Assembly: GCF_009903685.1 (NCBI RefSeq)
Contig: NZ_JAAABI010000001.1
Location: forward strand, 992,001-1,056,000
Length of the DNA: 64,000 nucleotides
Direction of reading: 5' to 3'
Source of the DNA: Flagellimonas ochracea
GTDB lineage: Bacteria; Bacteroidota; Bacteroidia; Flavobacteriales; Flavobacteriaceae
Both the position numbers and the translations under genes were made by a program. Of this stretch, positions 1-7,375 are shown one piece after another. The number at the start of each line of letters is the position of its first letter. Within the stretch, counting starts at the first letter, position 1. The notes under the pieces are model-generated. The model ran no database searches and was not told the origin of the DNA. It saw nothing but the letters and a program-made list of their open reading frames with translations.

Positions 1-211
1 TGATGATATAAAGCAGTAGGCTCAATTGAAAATTAATTATTGCCTTTCCATGTTCGTCCATACCTTCAACGGTCTTTCTTGAAGACAACCATACTATTAG
101 AGGTACAACAAAGCCTCCAAACCCGGTGGCGTAGTGCAATAATTGTGTTAAATGAGTGATCGACAACAACGTGTTGTCTCTTCGCAGTACTTTTTGATTT
201 ACAATTTCCAT
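1..211 (-). CDS. DUF4870 family membrane protein (partial, C-terminus beyond window)
   Basis: I translated the minus strand from an ATG at 211-209. The frame stays open to the window edge and gives about 70 residues starting MEIVNQKVLRRDN. The sequence contains THLTQLLHYATGFGGFVVPL, then an EGMDEHGKAIINFQLSLLLY stretch. This order (hydrophobic helix, charged turn with 'DEHGK', then 'NFQLS' entering a second helix) is the signature of the small DUF4870/Tic20-like membrane proteins. Their function is not established. It is transcribed divergently from mnmE with an 83-base gap. The rest of the gene lies outside the window. Confidence 0.7.
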   Translation of the reverse strand, partial: MEIVNQKVLRRDNTLLSITHLTQLLHYATGFGGFVVPLIVWLSSRKTVEGMDEHGKAIINFQLSLLLYII

Positions 212-294
212 TTTTTGATTGATTTTGATGTTATAGACTATAAGTGTGTTTGATAGCCCAAATGTTACACATAACTTATTTGTAATTTTGCCAA

Positions 295-1665
295 ATGTTA
301 TATTCCGATACCATAGTAGCTTTAGCTACCCCTGCAGGGACAGGGGCCATTGCCGTGATTAGGATTTCCGGTCCAGAAGCGATTAGCCTTTCAGATTCCA
401 TATTTGCCTCTGTGAAAAAGAAAAAACTGAAGCAACAAAAAACCCATACCATTCATTTAGGGCATATAGTGGACAACGGCAAAGTTTTGGACGAGGCCTT
501 GGTTTCCATTTTTAAAGGTCCCACTTCCTACACTGGGGAGGATGTAGTAGAAATTTCCTGTCACGGCTCTCCTTACGTTCAACAGCAAATAGTGAATTTG
601 CTGCTACGAAAAGGATGCCGGACTGCCTCTGCAGGGGAGTTTACTTTAAGGGCCTTTTTAAATGGAAAAATGGACCTTAGCCAAGCAGAAGCAGTTGCTG
701 ATTTAATTGCCAGTGACAGTGCCGCTGCCCACGATATAGCCTTACAGCAAATGCGTGGTGGTTTCAGCCATGAGATCCAAAAACTTAGGGAAGAGCTTCT
801 GAATTTTGCCTCCTTAATCGAACTGGAACTGGATTTTTCCCAAGAAGACGTGGAGTTTGCAGACCGAACGCAGTTTAATGCACTTTTGAATAAAATCAGC
901 GAGGTGTTGAAAAAATTGATAGACTCCTTTGCCCTTGGGAACGTCATAAAAAAAGGTATCCCCGTTGCCATCGTAGGACAGCCCAATGTGGGCAAATCCA
1001 CATTGCTGAATGCTTTGCTGAACGAAGAAAGAGCCATCGTGAGTGATATCGCGGGAACCACCCGGGATACGGTGGAAGACCAAATCAGTTTGAAAGGCAT
1101 CAATTTCAGATTCATTGATACTGCTGGAATCCGGGAAACCCAAGATGTAGTGGAAAAAATAGGTATTGAACGCACTTTTGATAAAATCGACAAAGCACGG
1201 CTCATTGTTTTTCTTTTTGATAAGGTGGATTTTGACCGTTCTGAGTTGCAGCGAATCCAACAACGCTACCCCAACAAACAAATATTGCCCGTTTGCAATA
1301 AAATGGATTTGTTGACCCCAGACCAAGTGGAAGCCCTGAAGAAAGAAATTCCGAATGTACTTTTTTTATCTGCCAAACATCGAAAAGGAATAGATGTATT
1401 AGAGGAAAAACTCTCGGGCTTGGTCGATTCAGGGGCATTAAGTGGGGATAGAACTATAATATCCAACAGTCGGCACTACGATGCCCTTTTAAAGGCTCTG
1501 GAGGAAATTCAAAAAGTAAAAGAGGGGATGGAAATGGGTCTATCCAGCGATCTTATGGCCATTGATATCCGGCAAGCGCTTTTTCATTTGGGTGAAATTA
1601 CAGGACAGGTTACCACGGATGATCTACTGGGAAATATATTTTCCAATTTTTGCATCGGAAAATAA
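295..1665 (+). CDS. mnmE: tRNA uridine-5-carboxymethylaminomethyl(34) synthesis GTPase MnmE
   Basis: MnmE works with MnmG to build the cmnm5 group on wobble uridine 34 of certain tRNAs in the cytoplasm. The 456-residue protein has the usual family length. An N-terminal tetrahydrofolate-binding domain (about 1-120, including GEDVVEISCHGSP near 81-93) is followed by a helical domain with an inserted G domain. The G domain has G1 GQPNVGKS at 228-235, the TTRD switch near 255, DTAG at 275-278 and NKMD near 336. The C-terminus is the diagnostic FCIGK with its conserved cysteine. The start is the ATG that gives MLYSDTIVALATP, as in homologues. A TAnnTTTG box (TAATTTTG, 283-290) lies only 4 bases upstream of that ATG, which would mean a leaderless transcript if it is the real -7 element. 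Assignment is secure. Confidence 0.97.
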   Translation: MLYSDTIVALATPAGTGAIAVIRISGPEAISLSDSIFASVKKKKLKQQKTHTIHLGHIVDNGKVLDEALVSIFKGPTSYTGEDVVEISCHGSPYVQQQIVNLLLRKGCRTASAGEFTLRAFLNGKMDLSQAEAVADLIASDSAAAHDIALQQMRGGFSHEIQKLREELLNFASLIELELDFSQEDVEFADRTQFNALLNKISEVLKKLIDSFALGNVIKKGIPVAIVGQPNVGKSTLLNALLNEERAIVSDIAGTTRDTVEDQISLKGINFRFIDTAGIRETQDVVEKIGIERTFDKIDKARLIVFLFDKVDFDRSELQRIQQRYPNKQILPVCNKMDLLTPDQVEALKKEIPNVLFLSAKHRKGIDVLEEKLSGLVDSGALSGDRTIISNSRHYDALLKALEEIQKVKEGMEMGLSSDLMAIDIRQALFHLGEITGQVTTDDLLGNIFSNFCIGK

Positions 1666-1932
1666 TCAAGTTTGTTTATTTAATTGGTGCGTGTTGATTT
1701 GGTTTCATTTAATGTGACGGTCAAGAACTTTTTACACAAACAAAGAATATTGACTATCTTTAATAGGATTAAGGTTATTCCAAAATCATAGGTTTTACAA
1801 AACCAAAATCTGCCCAATAAAAAGGAACAACGCTTAACTCTATCTTGCCTTTAAAAAATGAAAGTTCGTTGTTCTTTATTGCGCTATTTCAGGGTTTACA
1901 GTAGCAATTTTCCAGAAGTCCAAATTGAGAAT

Positions 1933-2493
1933 ATGAAATTGTACATTAAATATATGGTTAGTCAACGTTGCAAAATATTGGTAGGGCAAGAACTACGAAG
2001 ATTAGGCGTGGATTATGCCGACTTAGATCTTGGAATGGTCAAAATTAAGGGAAGTATTACTCAAGAAAAACGAATTCTGTTCCAGCAAAATCTTCTTAAA
2101 TCGGGACTTGAATTGCTAGACGACACCAAGAGTATCTTAATTGATCGGATAAAGACTGCCATCATAGAGATGATTCATCATACTGACGAAATTCCGAAAA
2201 CCAACTATTCTGGATATTTAAGCGAAAAACTGGGGTATGACTACACCTATTTGTCGAACACATTTTCTGAAGTTAAAGGAATCACCATACAGCATTATAT
2301 CATCAAACATAAAATTGAAAAGGTAAAAGAATTGTTGCTCTATGATGAGCTCAACCTCACTGAAATTGGGCATAAACTTCACTATAGTAGTCCATCCCAT
2401 TTGTCAAATCAATTTAAAAAAGTCACTGGCCTCACACCTTCGTTTTTCAAAAAAATGAAGAAAAAAAGACAGCAAAATTTGGAAAATCTGTGA
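1933..2493 (+). CDS. AraC-type helix-turn-helix transcriptional regulator
   Basis: The reading frame is open from 1858, but I place the start at the ATG at 1933 (MKLYIKYMVSQRCK), which is where homologues that I recall begin. The upstream 25 residues look non-coding. The C-terminal half is an AraC-family DNA-binding domain with two helix-turn-helix units: 'YLSNTFSEVKGITIQHYIIKH' and then 'LTEIGHKLHYSSPSHLSNQF'. It ends KKVTGLTPSFFKKMKKK. The N-terminal part (about 90 residues) is a short conserved module (VGQELRRLGVDY) found in many Bacteroidota AraC proteins; its ligand is unknown to me. It stands alone between mnmE and a group of small ORFs, so its target is not shown by context. Confidence 0.85.
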   Translation: MKLYIKYMVSQRCKILVGQELRRLGVDYADLDLGMVKIKGSITQEKRILFQQNLLKSGLELLDDTKSILIDRIKTAIIEMIHHTDEIPKTNYSGYLSEKLGYDYTYLSNTFSEVKGITIQHYIIKHKIEKVKELLLYDELNLTEIGHKLHYSSPSHLSNQFKKVTGLTPSFFKKMKKKRQQNLENL

Positions 2494-2598
2494 TATATGT
2501 AAGGTTTACACATATATGTATAGCAAAATTCCTATGGTTCTGTCGCACCTTTACTATCAAATGTGATTTTAATCAATAGCATTCAAAACACTGAACAT

Positions 2599-2754
2599 AT
2601 GGACTTATTTGAAAAGAACAATTTGGTTTACGGTATTCTAAAAAAAATAAGAGATGCATTTAGGCCAATATTTGATAGTGGCAACCCACGAACCATAAGG
2701 GAAAACGAATTACAGAAAAACCTAAAACCCAATTTGATCAAAATCAAGAAATGA
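2599..2754 (+). CDS. Small hypothetical protein, 51 aa
   Basis: The frame is open from 2563, and the most protein-like start is the ATG at 2599, giving MDLFEKNNLVYGILKKIRDA and ending in a lysine-rich tail (NLIKIKK). The first half reads as an amphipathic helix. I recognise no family. The AraC-type gene lies 105 bases upstream and a hairpin terminator at 2855-2888 follows on the same strand, which is consistent with a short transcription unit. No clear ribosome binding site is visible, so it may be a chance ORF. Confidence 0.3.
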   Translation: MDLFEKNNLVYGILKKIRDAFRPIFDSGNPRTIRENELQKNLKPNLIKIKK

Positions 2755-2854
2755 CTTTAGTCAATTGCAAATACATGGCCTGTACCATACTAGGGGAAAG
2801 AGAATTTGATTTCGTTTATTGATAAGTGCTTTTAGATTATTTAAAGGCCCAAGA

Positions 2855-2888
2855 AAGAGCAGGAACTAAAAAACACTGCTCTTTTTTC
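2855..2888 (+). terminator. Rho-independent terminator
   Basis: The stem AGAGCAG (2856-2862) pairs with CTGCTCT (2876-2882) around a 13-base loop and runs into a T tract on the plus strand. It would end transcription from the small ORF or AraC-type gene upstream. Confidence 0.6.
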
Positions 2889-2976
2889 GTGAAAAGCCTA
2901 ATCTATTGGGCTTCTTATAACCAAAGTCTTTTCTAAACAAATTTATGGAGGTAGATGGTGCGATAAAATATATGCC

Positions 2977-3045
2977 ATGAGGAAATGTGCTTACTGTTTA
3001 GTCCTATTGCTAATAATGTTGGTGCTCGCTGTTTCGCTTCCATAA
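2977..3045 (+). CDS. Very short hydrophobic peptide, 22 aa
   Basis: An ATG at 2977 opens a 22-codon frame that begins MRKCAYC and continues as an almost purely aliphatic stretch (LVLLLIMLVLAVSL) before TAA. It resembles a single-span membrane peptide or a signal-peptide remnant. It ends 20 bases before the start of the lysine-rich 38-residue protein, so it may be co-transcribed or a leader. No homologue is known to me; expression needs ribosome profiling or a conservation test. Confidence 0.3.
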   Translation: MRKCAYCLVLLLIMLVLAVSLP

Positions 3046-3065
3046 ATCAATTAAAAATTAACATA

Positions 3066-3182
3066 ATGTCGAGAGAAAAAGAAGGTAAACAAAAATCTGG
3101 GAAAACAGCTCCATCGAGCACTCCTAAAGAGAAAAAGGCCGCTAAAAGGGCAAAACGGAATGCCAAGAACAGAGCGGAATAG
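3066..3182 (+). CDS. Small lysine-rich protein, 38 aa
   Basis: The frame is open from 2985, but the plausible start is the ATG at 3066. It gives MSREKEGKQKSGK, followed by a strongly basic tail of KEKKAAKRAKRNAK type. Similar tiny Lys/Ala-rich proteins with an MSREK start occur in Flavobacteriaceae as far as I recall. Their role is unknown; the composition suggests nucleic acid or ribosome binding, but that is inference. It sits 38 bases before the cupin gene and may be the first gene of that operon. Confidence 0.5.
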   Translation: MSREKEGKQKSGKTAPSSTPKEKKAAKRAKRNAKNRAE

Positions 3183-3220
3183 AGGGAAAAGGAAAACATT
3201 ATAAGCCTTATTGCTAAACT

Positions 3221-3553
3221 GTGGAAAATGGCGAATTTGAAGAATCCAAGAAGTTTAACTTGGTAGATGCACTAGAGTATATTTCTAATACTATAGTGGT
3301 AAAAAATATAATGGTCGAAAACAACTGTGTCATACAGGCATTTGTATTTGATTATGGCAAAGTGCAATCTTATGAGAAATCTCCTTTTCCGCGATTTATT
3401 TACATAATCGAAGGTAAAGCAGAAGTGGTAATCAATAACAACTCCACCTTCATGCTTAAGGGTGATTCCATACTTATACCTCGACATTCTAAAAGTTCAA
3501 TTGAAGCGAACCATAAGTTCAAAATGATATGCACAACCATAAAAAGTGAATGA
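3221..3553 (+). CDS. Cupin-domain protein
   Basis: A 110-residue single cupin barrel. The segment FIYIIEGKAEVVINNNSTFMLKGDSILIPRHSKSSIEA has the cupin 2 pattern of a central glycine-rich turn, 'KGD', then 'P.H'. Cupin motif 1 lacks the usual HxH metal ligands, so it may be a small-molecule-binding rather than a catalytic cupin. The start appears to be GTG at 3221, because the nearby ATG at 3228 is out of frame. Its stop overlaps a possible ATG of the next gene (ATGA at 3550-3553), which points to a shared mRNA with the DUF1611/racemase/VanX genes. Confidence 0.7.
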   Translation: MENGEFEESKKFNLVDALEYISNTIVVKNIMVENNCVIQAFVFDYGKVQSYEKSPFPRFIYIIEGKAEVVINNNSTFMLKGDSILIPRHSKSSIEANHKFKMICTTIKSE

Positions 3554-3579
3554 ACCATTTTTTTAACAAAAAACACCTT

Positions 3580-3786
3580 ATGGCAACGAGCAAAATGGAG
3601 AATAGATTCAAAAAAGGAGATGTCGTCTGTGCCAAAGTGAGGCCTTCGGTATCGCTTGTTGTTCGATTGTATGCACGCAGGGTTTATTACTGTACAACCC
3701 AAAATAATCCTTCCGAAAAGGAATTGGTCTATTTTGATAGGGAATTGAAATCTTACGATGCAATCCCACTTGTTATGAAAACTTAA
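3580..3786 (+). CDS. Small conserved hypothetical protein (68-78 aa)
   Basis: The frame is open from an ATG at 3550 that overlaps the cupin stop codon, but the ATG at 3580 gives MATSKMENRFKKGDVV, a more natural beginning. The protein is a compact beta-rich sequence (RFKKGDVVCAKVRPSVSLVV, then RRVYYCTTQNNPSEKELVYF) resembling an SH3-like small barrel. I remember similar small proteins in other Bacteroidota, without a function. It lies 11 bases before the DUF1611 gene, so it is very likely co-transcribed. Confidence 0.6.
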   Translation: MATSKMENRFKKGDVVCAKVRPSVSLVVRLYARRVYYCTTQNNPSEKELVYFDRELKSYDAIPLVMKT

Positions 3787-3797
3787 GACAACAAATT

Positions 3798-4877
3798 ATG
3801 AAGGCGAATACATTGGTTTATTGTGAGAACGAATTTGGGAATGTGGACGGCAAAGTGGCCAATGGACTTATTCGGCAATCGGAAAGATACACTATCGTTG
3901 GAATTATAGATAGTTCCAAGACGGGACAAGATGCAGGCGAACATTTAGATGGTGTGAGAAATGGAATCCCCATTTTTGAAAGTATCGCGCATGCTTTGGA
4001 AGAATTAGGCGCTGTTCCCGAATATTTTATCTATGGTATCGCCCCGCTCGATTCGTTTTTAAGTAATGAACAAAAAGAAGTCATTTTTACAGCAATAAAA
4101 AGTGGCATGAATATCATCAATGGTCTCCCCGAGTTTTTTAACAACAACATTCAATATGTAAATATGGCGCTCAAATATGGTGTCACCATAGAAGACGTCA
4201 GGAAACCTCCAGCACGTGAAAATCTCCATAATTTCTCGGGACGCATCCAAAATGTAAGGGTTCCGGTAATTGCGGTAATGGGTACCGACTGCGCCGTTGG
4301 CAAAAGAACTACGGCATTGGTATTGGTAGAAGCACTACGGAATGAAGGTCTGAACGCTGTCTTTGTGACCACCGGTCAGACAGGCTTGCTCCAAGGCTCG
4401 AAATATGGAGTGGCCATAGATGTGTTAACATCAGGGTTTGCCACTGGGGAAGTTGAAAACGCCGTCCTGAATGCCTATGAGCAAGAACAACCAGATATCA
4501 TTGTTGTTGAAGGCCAAGGCGCTTTAAGCCACCCTGCATTTACTTCTTCAAGCGCCATTCTACGCGGGGCAATGCCAGATGCAATCATTATACAGCATCC
4601 TCCAAAACGAAAAAATTATTGTGACTACCCCAAGATTCCGATGTTGGATTTGGTAGACGAGATTGAAATGATAGAGATATTCTCCAAATCAACGGTCATT
4701 GCGATTACCATTAACCATGAAAACATGACCCATGTTGAAGTGAACCATGTAATAGGCCAATATGAATCAGAATATAATCTACCCGTTACCGATGTCCTAA
4801 TACATGGATGCGATAAATTGGTAAAAGAGTTGATCAAAACCTTTCCAGAGCTAAAAAGAGAGTCGGTGTTGGTTTGA
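3798..4877 (+). CDS. DUF1611 family P-loop enzyme (DgcN-like)
   Basis: The protein has an N-terminal Rossmann-type half (about 1-150) and a C-terminal P-loop half. The nucleotide-binding loop is MGTDCAVGKRTTA near 161-172, and 'VVEGQGALSHPAF' follows as the second conserved DUF1611 signature. One DUF1611 member, DgcN, has been described as a D-glutamate N-acetyltransferase acting with an N-acetyl-D-glutamate racemase in marine bacteria; other members are uncharacterised. Here the next gene, overlapping by 4 bases, is a PLP racemase of another fold, and a VanX-type dipeptidase follows. A role in D-amino-acid handling is therefore likely, but the substrate is inference. Length (359 aa) matches the family. 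Confidence 0.85.
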   Translation: MKANTLVYCENEFGNVDGKVANGLIRQSERYTIVGIIDSSKTGQDAGEHLDGVRNGIPIFESIAHALEELGAVPEYFIYGIAPLDSFLSNEQKEVIFTAIKSGMNIINGLPEFFNNNIQYVNMALKYGVTIEDVRKPPARENLHNFSGRIQNVRVPVIAVMGTDCAVGKRTTALVLVEALRNEGLNAVFVTTGQTGLLQGSKYGVAIDVLTSGFATGEVENAVLNAYEQEQPDIIVVEGQGALSHPAFTSSSAILRGAMPDAIIIQHPPKRKNYCDYPKIPMLDLVDEIEMIEIFSKSTVIAITINHENMTHVEVNHVIGQYESEYNLPVTDVLIHGCDKLVKELIKTFPELKRESVLV

Positions 4878-5959
4878 ATCTTCCTAGGATTGATATTGAT
4901 TTGGAAAAGATTGCCCACAACGTACAACAATTAAAAAAACTGTATGGTTCTAAGGGCATCGATATAATTGGGGTTACCAAAGTGGTTGGGGGCAATCCTA
5001 TAATCGCTGATATCTTGGTCAAAAATGGCATTGAAATTCTTGCGGACTCTAGAATATCGAATATTATAAAAATGCGCAAAGCGGGGATACGGGCACAATA
5101 CATGTTGCTCAGAACACCGGCGCTCAGCCAAGTGCAAGAAGTGGTTATTCACACACACATAAGTCTAAATTCTGAGTTGGCAGTTCTAAAAAAACTTTCG
5201 GAATACGCCTCAAGAAACCATATCATACATAAGGTTATCTTGATGGTGGAACTTGGTGACTTACGAGAAGGAATCATGCCATCTGAAATGAATGCAATTG
5301 TAAAAGAGGTGCTAAACATGGAAGGTCTGGCCTTAATGGGTATAGGAACAAATCTCGCATGTTTTGGTGGAATAAGTCCCGATGCGGACAAAATGAACGA
5401 GTTGTCTTCAATAGCAATTCGTTTGGAAGAAAAATTCAAAATCACGCTAGCTATGGTGTCCGGTGGAAACTCTGCAAATTACAACTGGTTCACATCTTCA
5501 AAAGATGTGGGCAGAATAAACAGCTTCCGATTGGGCGAATCAATTTTTTTAGGTAAGGAAGCACTTTGCAGAAAAACCATTCCGGGACTTTTTACAGATA
5601 TTTTCACGTTAATGGCCGAGGTCATCGAAGCAAAACGAAAACCATCACAACCCTATGGGGAAGTATATCAAAATGCAAGCGGTGATATTCCTAGTTCTAA
5701 GAATAAAGGCTTGATGGATAGGGCGATTCTTGCGATTGGAACCCAGGACGTTGTTATTTCAGGAATTACGCCAAAACAAAATGTGGCCATTTTAGGTGCG
5801 AGTAGTGACCATATCGTAGTGGACAACACAAAGGCGAAATTAAAATTGGGGGATGCCGTGGCGTTCAATCTAAATTATAGCGCATTATCAAGAGCTTTAA
5901 ATGCTCAACATATCTCAAAAAATAGCATCAATTTTCATGAATGTGCAAGCATACTGTAA
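4874..5959 (+). CDS. Alanine/ornithine racemase-family PLP enzyme
   Basis: This 361-residue protein is a fold-type III PLP enzyme of the alanine/ornithine racemase-like (Orr/YhfX) group. It begins LPRIDIDLEKIAHNV, and the PLP lysine is expected at K36 in IIGVTKVVGG. Further signatures are 'VELGDLREGI', 'GTNLACFGGISP' and 'SGGNSANY', which help bind the cofactor phosphate. The start is TTG at 4874, overlapping the DUF1611 stop (TTGA), so translation is coupled. Substrate cannot be read from the sequence: alanine, ornithine, glutamate or an N-acyl amino acid are all possible. Context with DUF1611 and a D,D-dipeptidase favours a D-amino acid. Confidence 0.85.
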   Translation: MNLPRIDIDLEKIAHNVQQLKKLYGSKGIDIIGVTKVVGGNPIIADILVKNGIEILADSRISNIIKMRKAGIRAQYMLLRTPALSQVQEVVIHTHISLNSELAVLKKLSEYASRNHIIHKVILMVELGDLREGIMPSEMNAIVKEVLNMEGLALMGIGTNLACFGGISPDADKMNELSSIAIRLEEKFKITLAMVSGGNSANYNWFTSSKDVGRINSFRLGESIFLGKEALCRKTIPGLFTDIFTLMAEVIEAKRKPSQPYGEVYQNASGDIPSSKNKGLMDRAILAIGTQDVVISGITPKQNVAILGASSDHIVVDNTKAKLKLGDAVAFNLNYSALSRALNAQHISKNSINFHECASIL

Positions 5960-6611
5960 GGCGGTCGAAGCAAAAGACCTTCAGCATAAACTATTAGCTC
6001 CCTCCATTTGGATACAAGAAAATCATTCACCATTGGTTAGTTTGATGGACACGAATTTCAATTTAATTTTTGAACCGTCAATTTTGGAAGATTATCAATA
6101 CTTGGTCCGAGAAGATATTATCCAAAAAATTGGTCGGATCAGCAAACATTTGGATAGGCAAAATAAAGTTTTGATTGTTCGTTCTGCTTGGAGATCTTCT
6201 GAGCATCAAAAACTTTTATGGGATTCCAAATTTGCGTGCTATCAGAAAAAACATCCCGAAAAATCAAACATTGAAATCAAAGAAACCATAAGCTACTTTA
6301 TCGCTCCTCCAGCCATGTCCATGCATGCTACGGGCGGAGCAGTGGATGCTTTGATTTATGACAAACTTGAAAATCGTGTGATGGATTTTGGAACTAACAA
6401 GGGTTTTGAAATCGACCTGTCAAAAAAATGTTATCCCTATTATCCAGATATTGGTATTGAAGCGAAAAAAAATAGGGCACTGCTGATTGGTCTATTTGAA
6501 GACGAAGATTTTGTATGTGATTTGAAGGAGTATTGGCATTTTGATTACGGCAATGTAGCTTGGGCCATAGAAAAAGAAAAGGAATATGCCATTTATGGGC
6601 CCATTACTTAG
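5937..6611 (+). CDS. D-Ala-D-Ala dipeptidase, VanX-like (peptidase M15D)
   Basis: The M15 zinc-peptidase core is complete. SMHATGGAVD supplies the first zinc histidine and aspartate, and EYWHFDYG supplies the catalytic glutamate and last histidine. The arginine-rich segment RSAWRSSEHQ corresponds to the transition-state arginine region of VanX. There is no signal peptide, so it should act in the cytoplasm on D,D-dipeptides, as VanX/DdpX do. The frame is open from an ATG at 5901 (59-base overlap with the racemase), but the ATG at 5937 leaves a 23-base overlap and is preferred. It is last in the operon. VanX can give glycopeptide resistance, yet no vanA/vanH ligase genes are nearby, so recycling or catabolism of D-Ala-D-Ala is more likely. 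Confidence 0.85.
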   Translation: MNVQAYCKAVEAKDLQHKLLAPSIWIQENHSPLVSLMDTNFNLIFEPSILEDYQYLVREDIIQKIGRISKHLDRQNKVLIVRSAWRSSEHQKLLWDSKFACYQKKHPEKSNIEIKETISYFIAPPAMSMHATGGAVDALIYDKLENRVMDFGTNKGFEIDLSKKCYPYYPDIGIEAKKNRALLIGLFEDEDFVCDLKEYWHFDYGNVAWAIEKEKEYAIYGPIT

Positions 6612-6639
6612 ATGTGCCGACCCACTGAATAAGAAGTAA

Positions 6640-6668
6640 GGGTTTGATTACTATCTAAGAAACCCTTG
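6640..6668 (+). other. Hairpin after the VanX-like gene
   Basis: AAGGGTTT and AAACCCTT form a perfect 8-base-pair stem around a 13-14-base loop, about 30 bases after the VanX-like stop codon. There is no T tract, so it is not a classical terminator. It could stabilise the 3' end of the operon mRNA. Confidence 0.35.
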
Positions 6669-6730
6669 GATTGACTTCCCTATCAAGATCGACAAAAGGT
6701 CGGCCAAAAAATAATCTCTTCCCAGTATGA

Positions 6731-6757
6731 AATAAAAAAGAGGGCTCTCGCCCTCTT
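6731..6757 (-). terminator. Rho-independent terminator, minus strand
   Basis: GCCCTCTT/AAGAGGGC form a perfect stem with a 4-base loop, and on the minus strand it is followed by a T tract (complement of AATAAAAAA). It lies 17 bases after the stop of the small minus-strand ORF at 6774-6896 and supports that ORF being a real transcription unit. Confidence 0.75.
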
Positions 6758-6773
6758 TAACTAATCTTGTCCC

Positions 6774-6896
6774 TTAAGAAAACCGTATTAATTTTAATGC
6801 GGTATGCCTCCGGTGATTTCTCCAGCTCTCATGACGTGTCATTGGCCTGTCAATAATTGGATTGTTGTCTTGAGGTACTTTCTTTATCTGCTTCAT
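6774..6896 (-). CDS. Small basic protein, 40 aa
   Basis: I found this by translating the minus strand. ATG at 6896-6894 is preceded by a purine-rich AGAAGGA ribosome binding site at good spacing, strong for this phylum. The 40-residue product starts MKQIKKVPQDNNPI, contains RHESWRNHRRHTALK, and ends KLIRFS before TAA. It is basic, soluble and without a transmembrane segment. A perfect intrinsic terminator follows at once on the same strand. I recognise no family. Ribosome binding site plus ORF plus terminator make it a good candidate for an unannotated small gene. Confidence 0.55.
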   Translation of the reverse strand: MKQIKKVPQDNNPIIDRPMTRHESWRNHRRHTALKLIRFS

Positions 6897-7375
6897 AATT
6901 CCTTCTATATTTAACTACTTGTGATGGGTGCAATATGCTCCCTTATATACACACTTTATAAGACGCAAAGATAGTTGAAACATTACACTATTATGGTAAG
7001 TTTAACACGGCGCTAAGACAGATAAAATAGGCGATGTGAGCTTTTTTAAGTTCAAGGATTTTGACGCTGCTTCCCCACGGGCAGAATCCTTTTAAAGCCT
7101 ATTGTACAACATTGCCTTTCCCCCTTCTTAAAACGCTCCGTAGGAGCTTACAATACCCTTTGTGTTGATATTGGCCTTTAGCTGGATTTCATAGTTCACA
7201 TATTTTCTTTTCCCTTAGAATCTTTTTATATCGCACCAAACTTTAAAATTAATAGAACCTAAACTGAATGCATCATATCCCTACCAACAATATGTGATTT
7301 ATGTAAGATTCGCTTGAATTAATATAACATGCCCAGGCATGGGAAATCCTATCTTTATGATTAAACCTAATTACT
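6897..7375. other. Intergenic region before the prohibitin-like gene
   Basis: About 480 bases. The left part should hold the promoter of the small minus-strand gene, and the right part the promoter of the prohibitin-like gene. I see no further ORF with a convincing start, no RNA gene and no strong hairpin. Confidence 0.4.

Noticed and set aside
579-1326. Two long minus-strand ORFs opposite mnmE
   Set aside because: They lie wholly inside mnmE, have Ser/Phe-rich composition of antisense frames and no independent start signals.
5937-6611. VanX-like gene as part of a vancomycin-resistance cluster
   Set aside because: No vanH, vanA-type ligase or two-component system nearby; the racemase and DUF1611 context fits D-amino-acid metabolism better.
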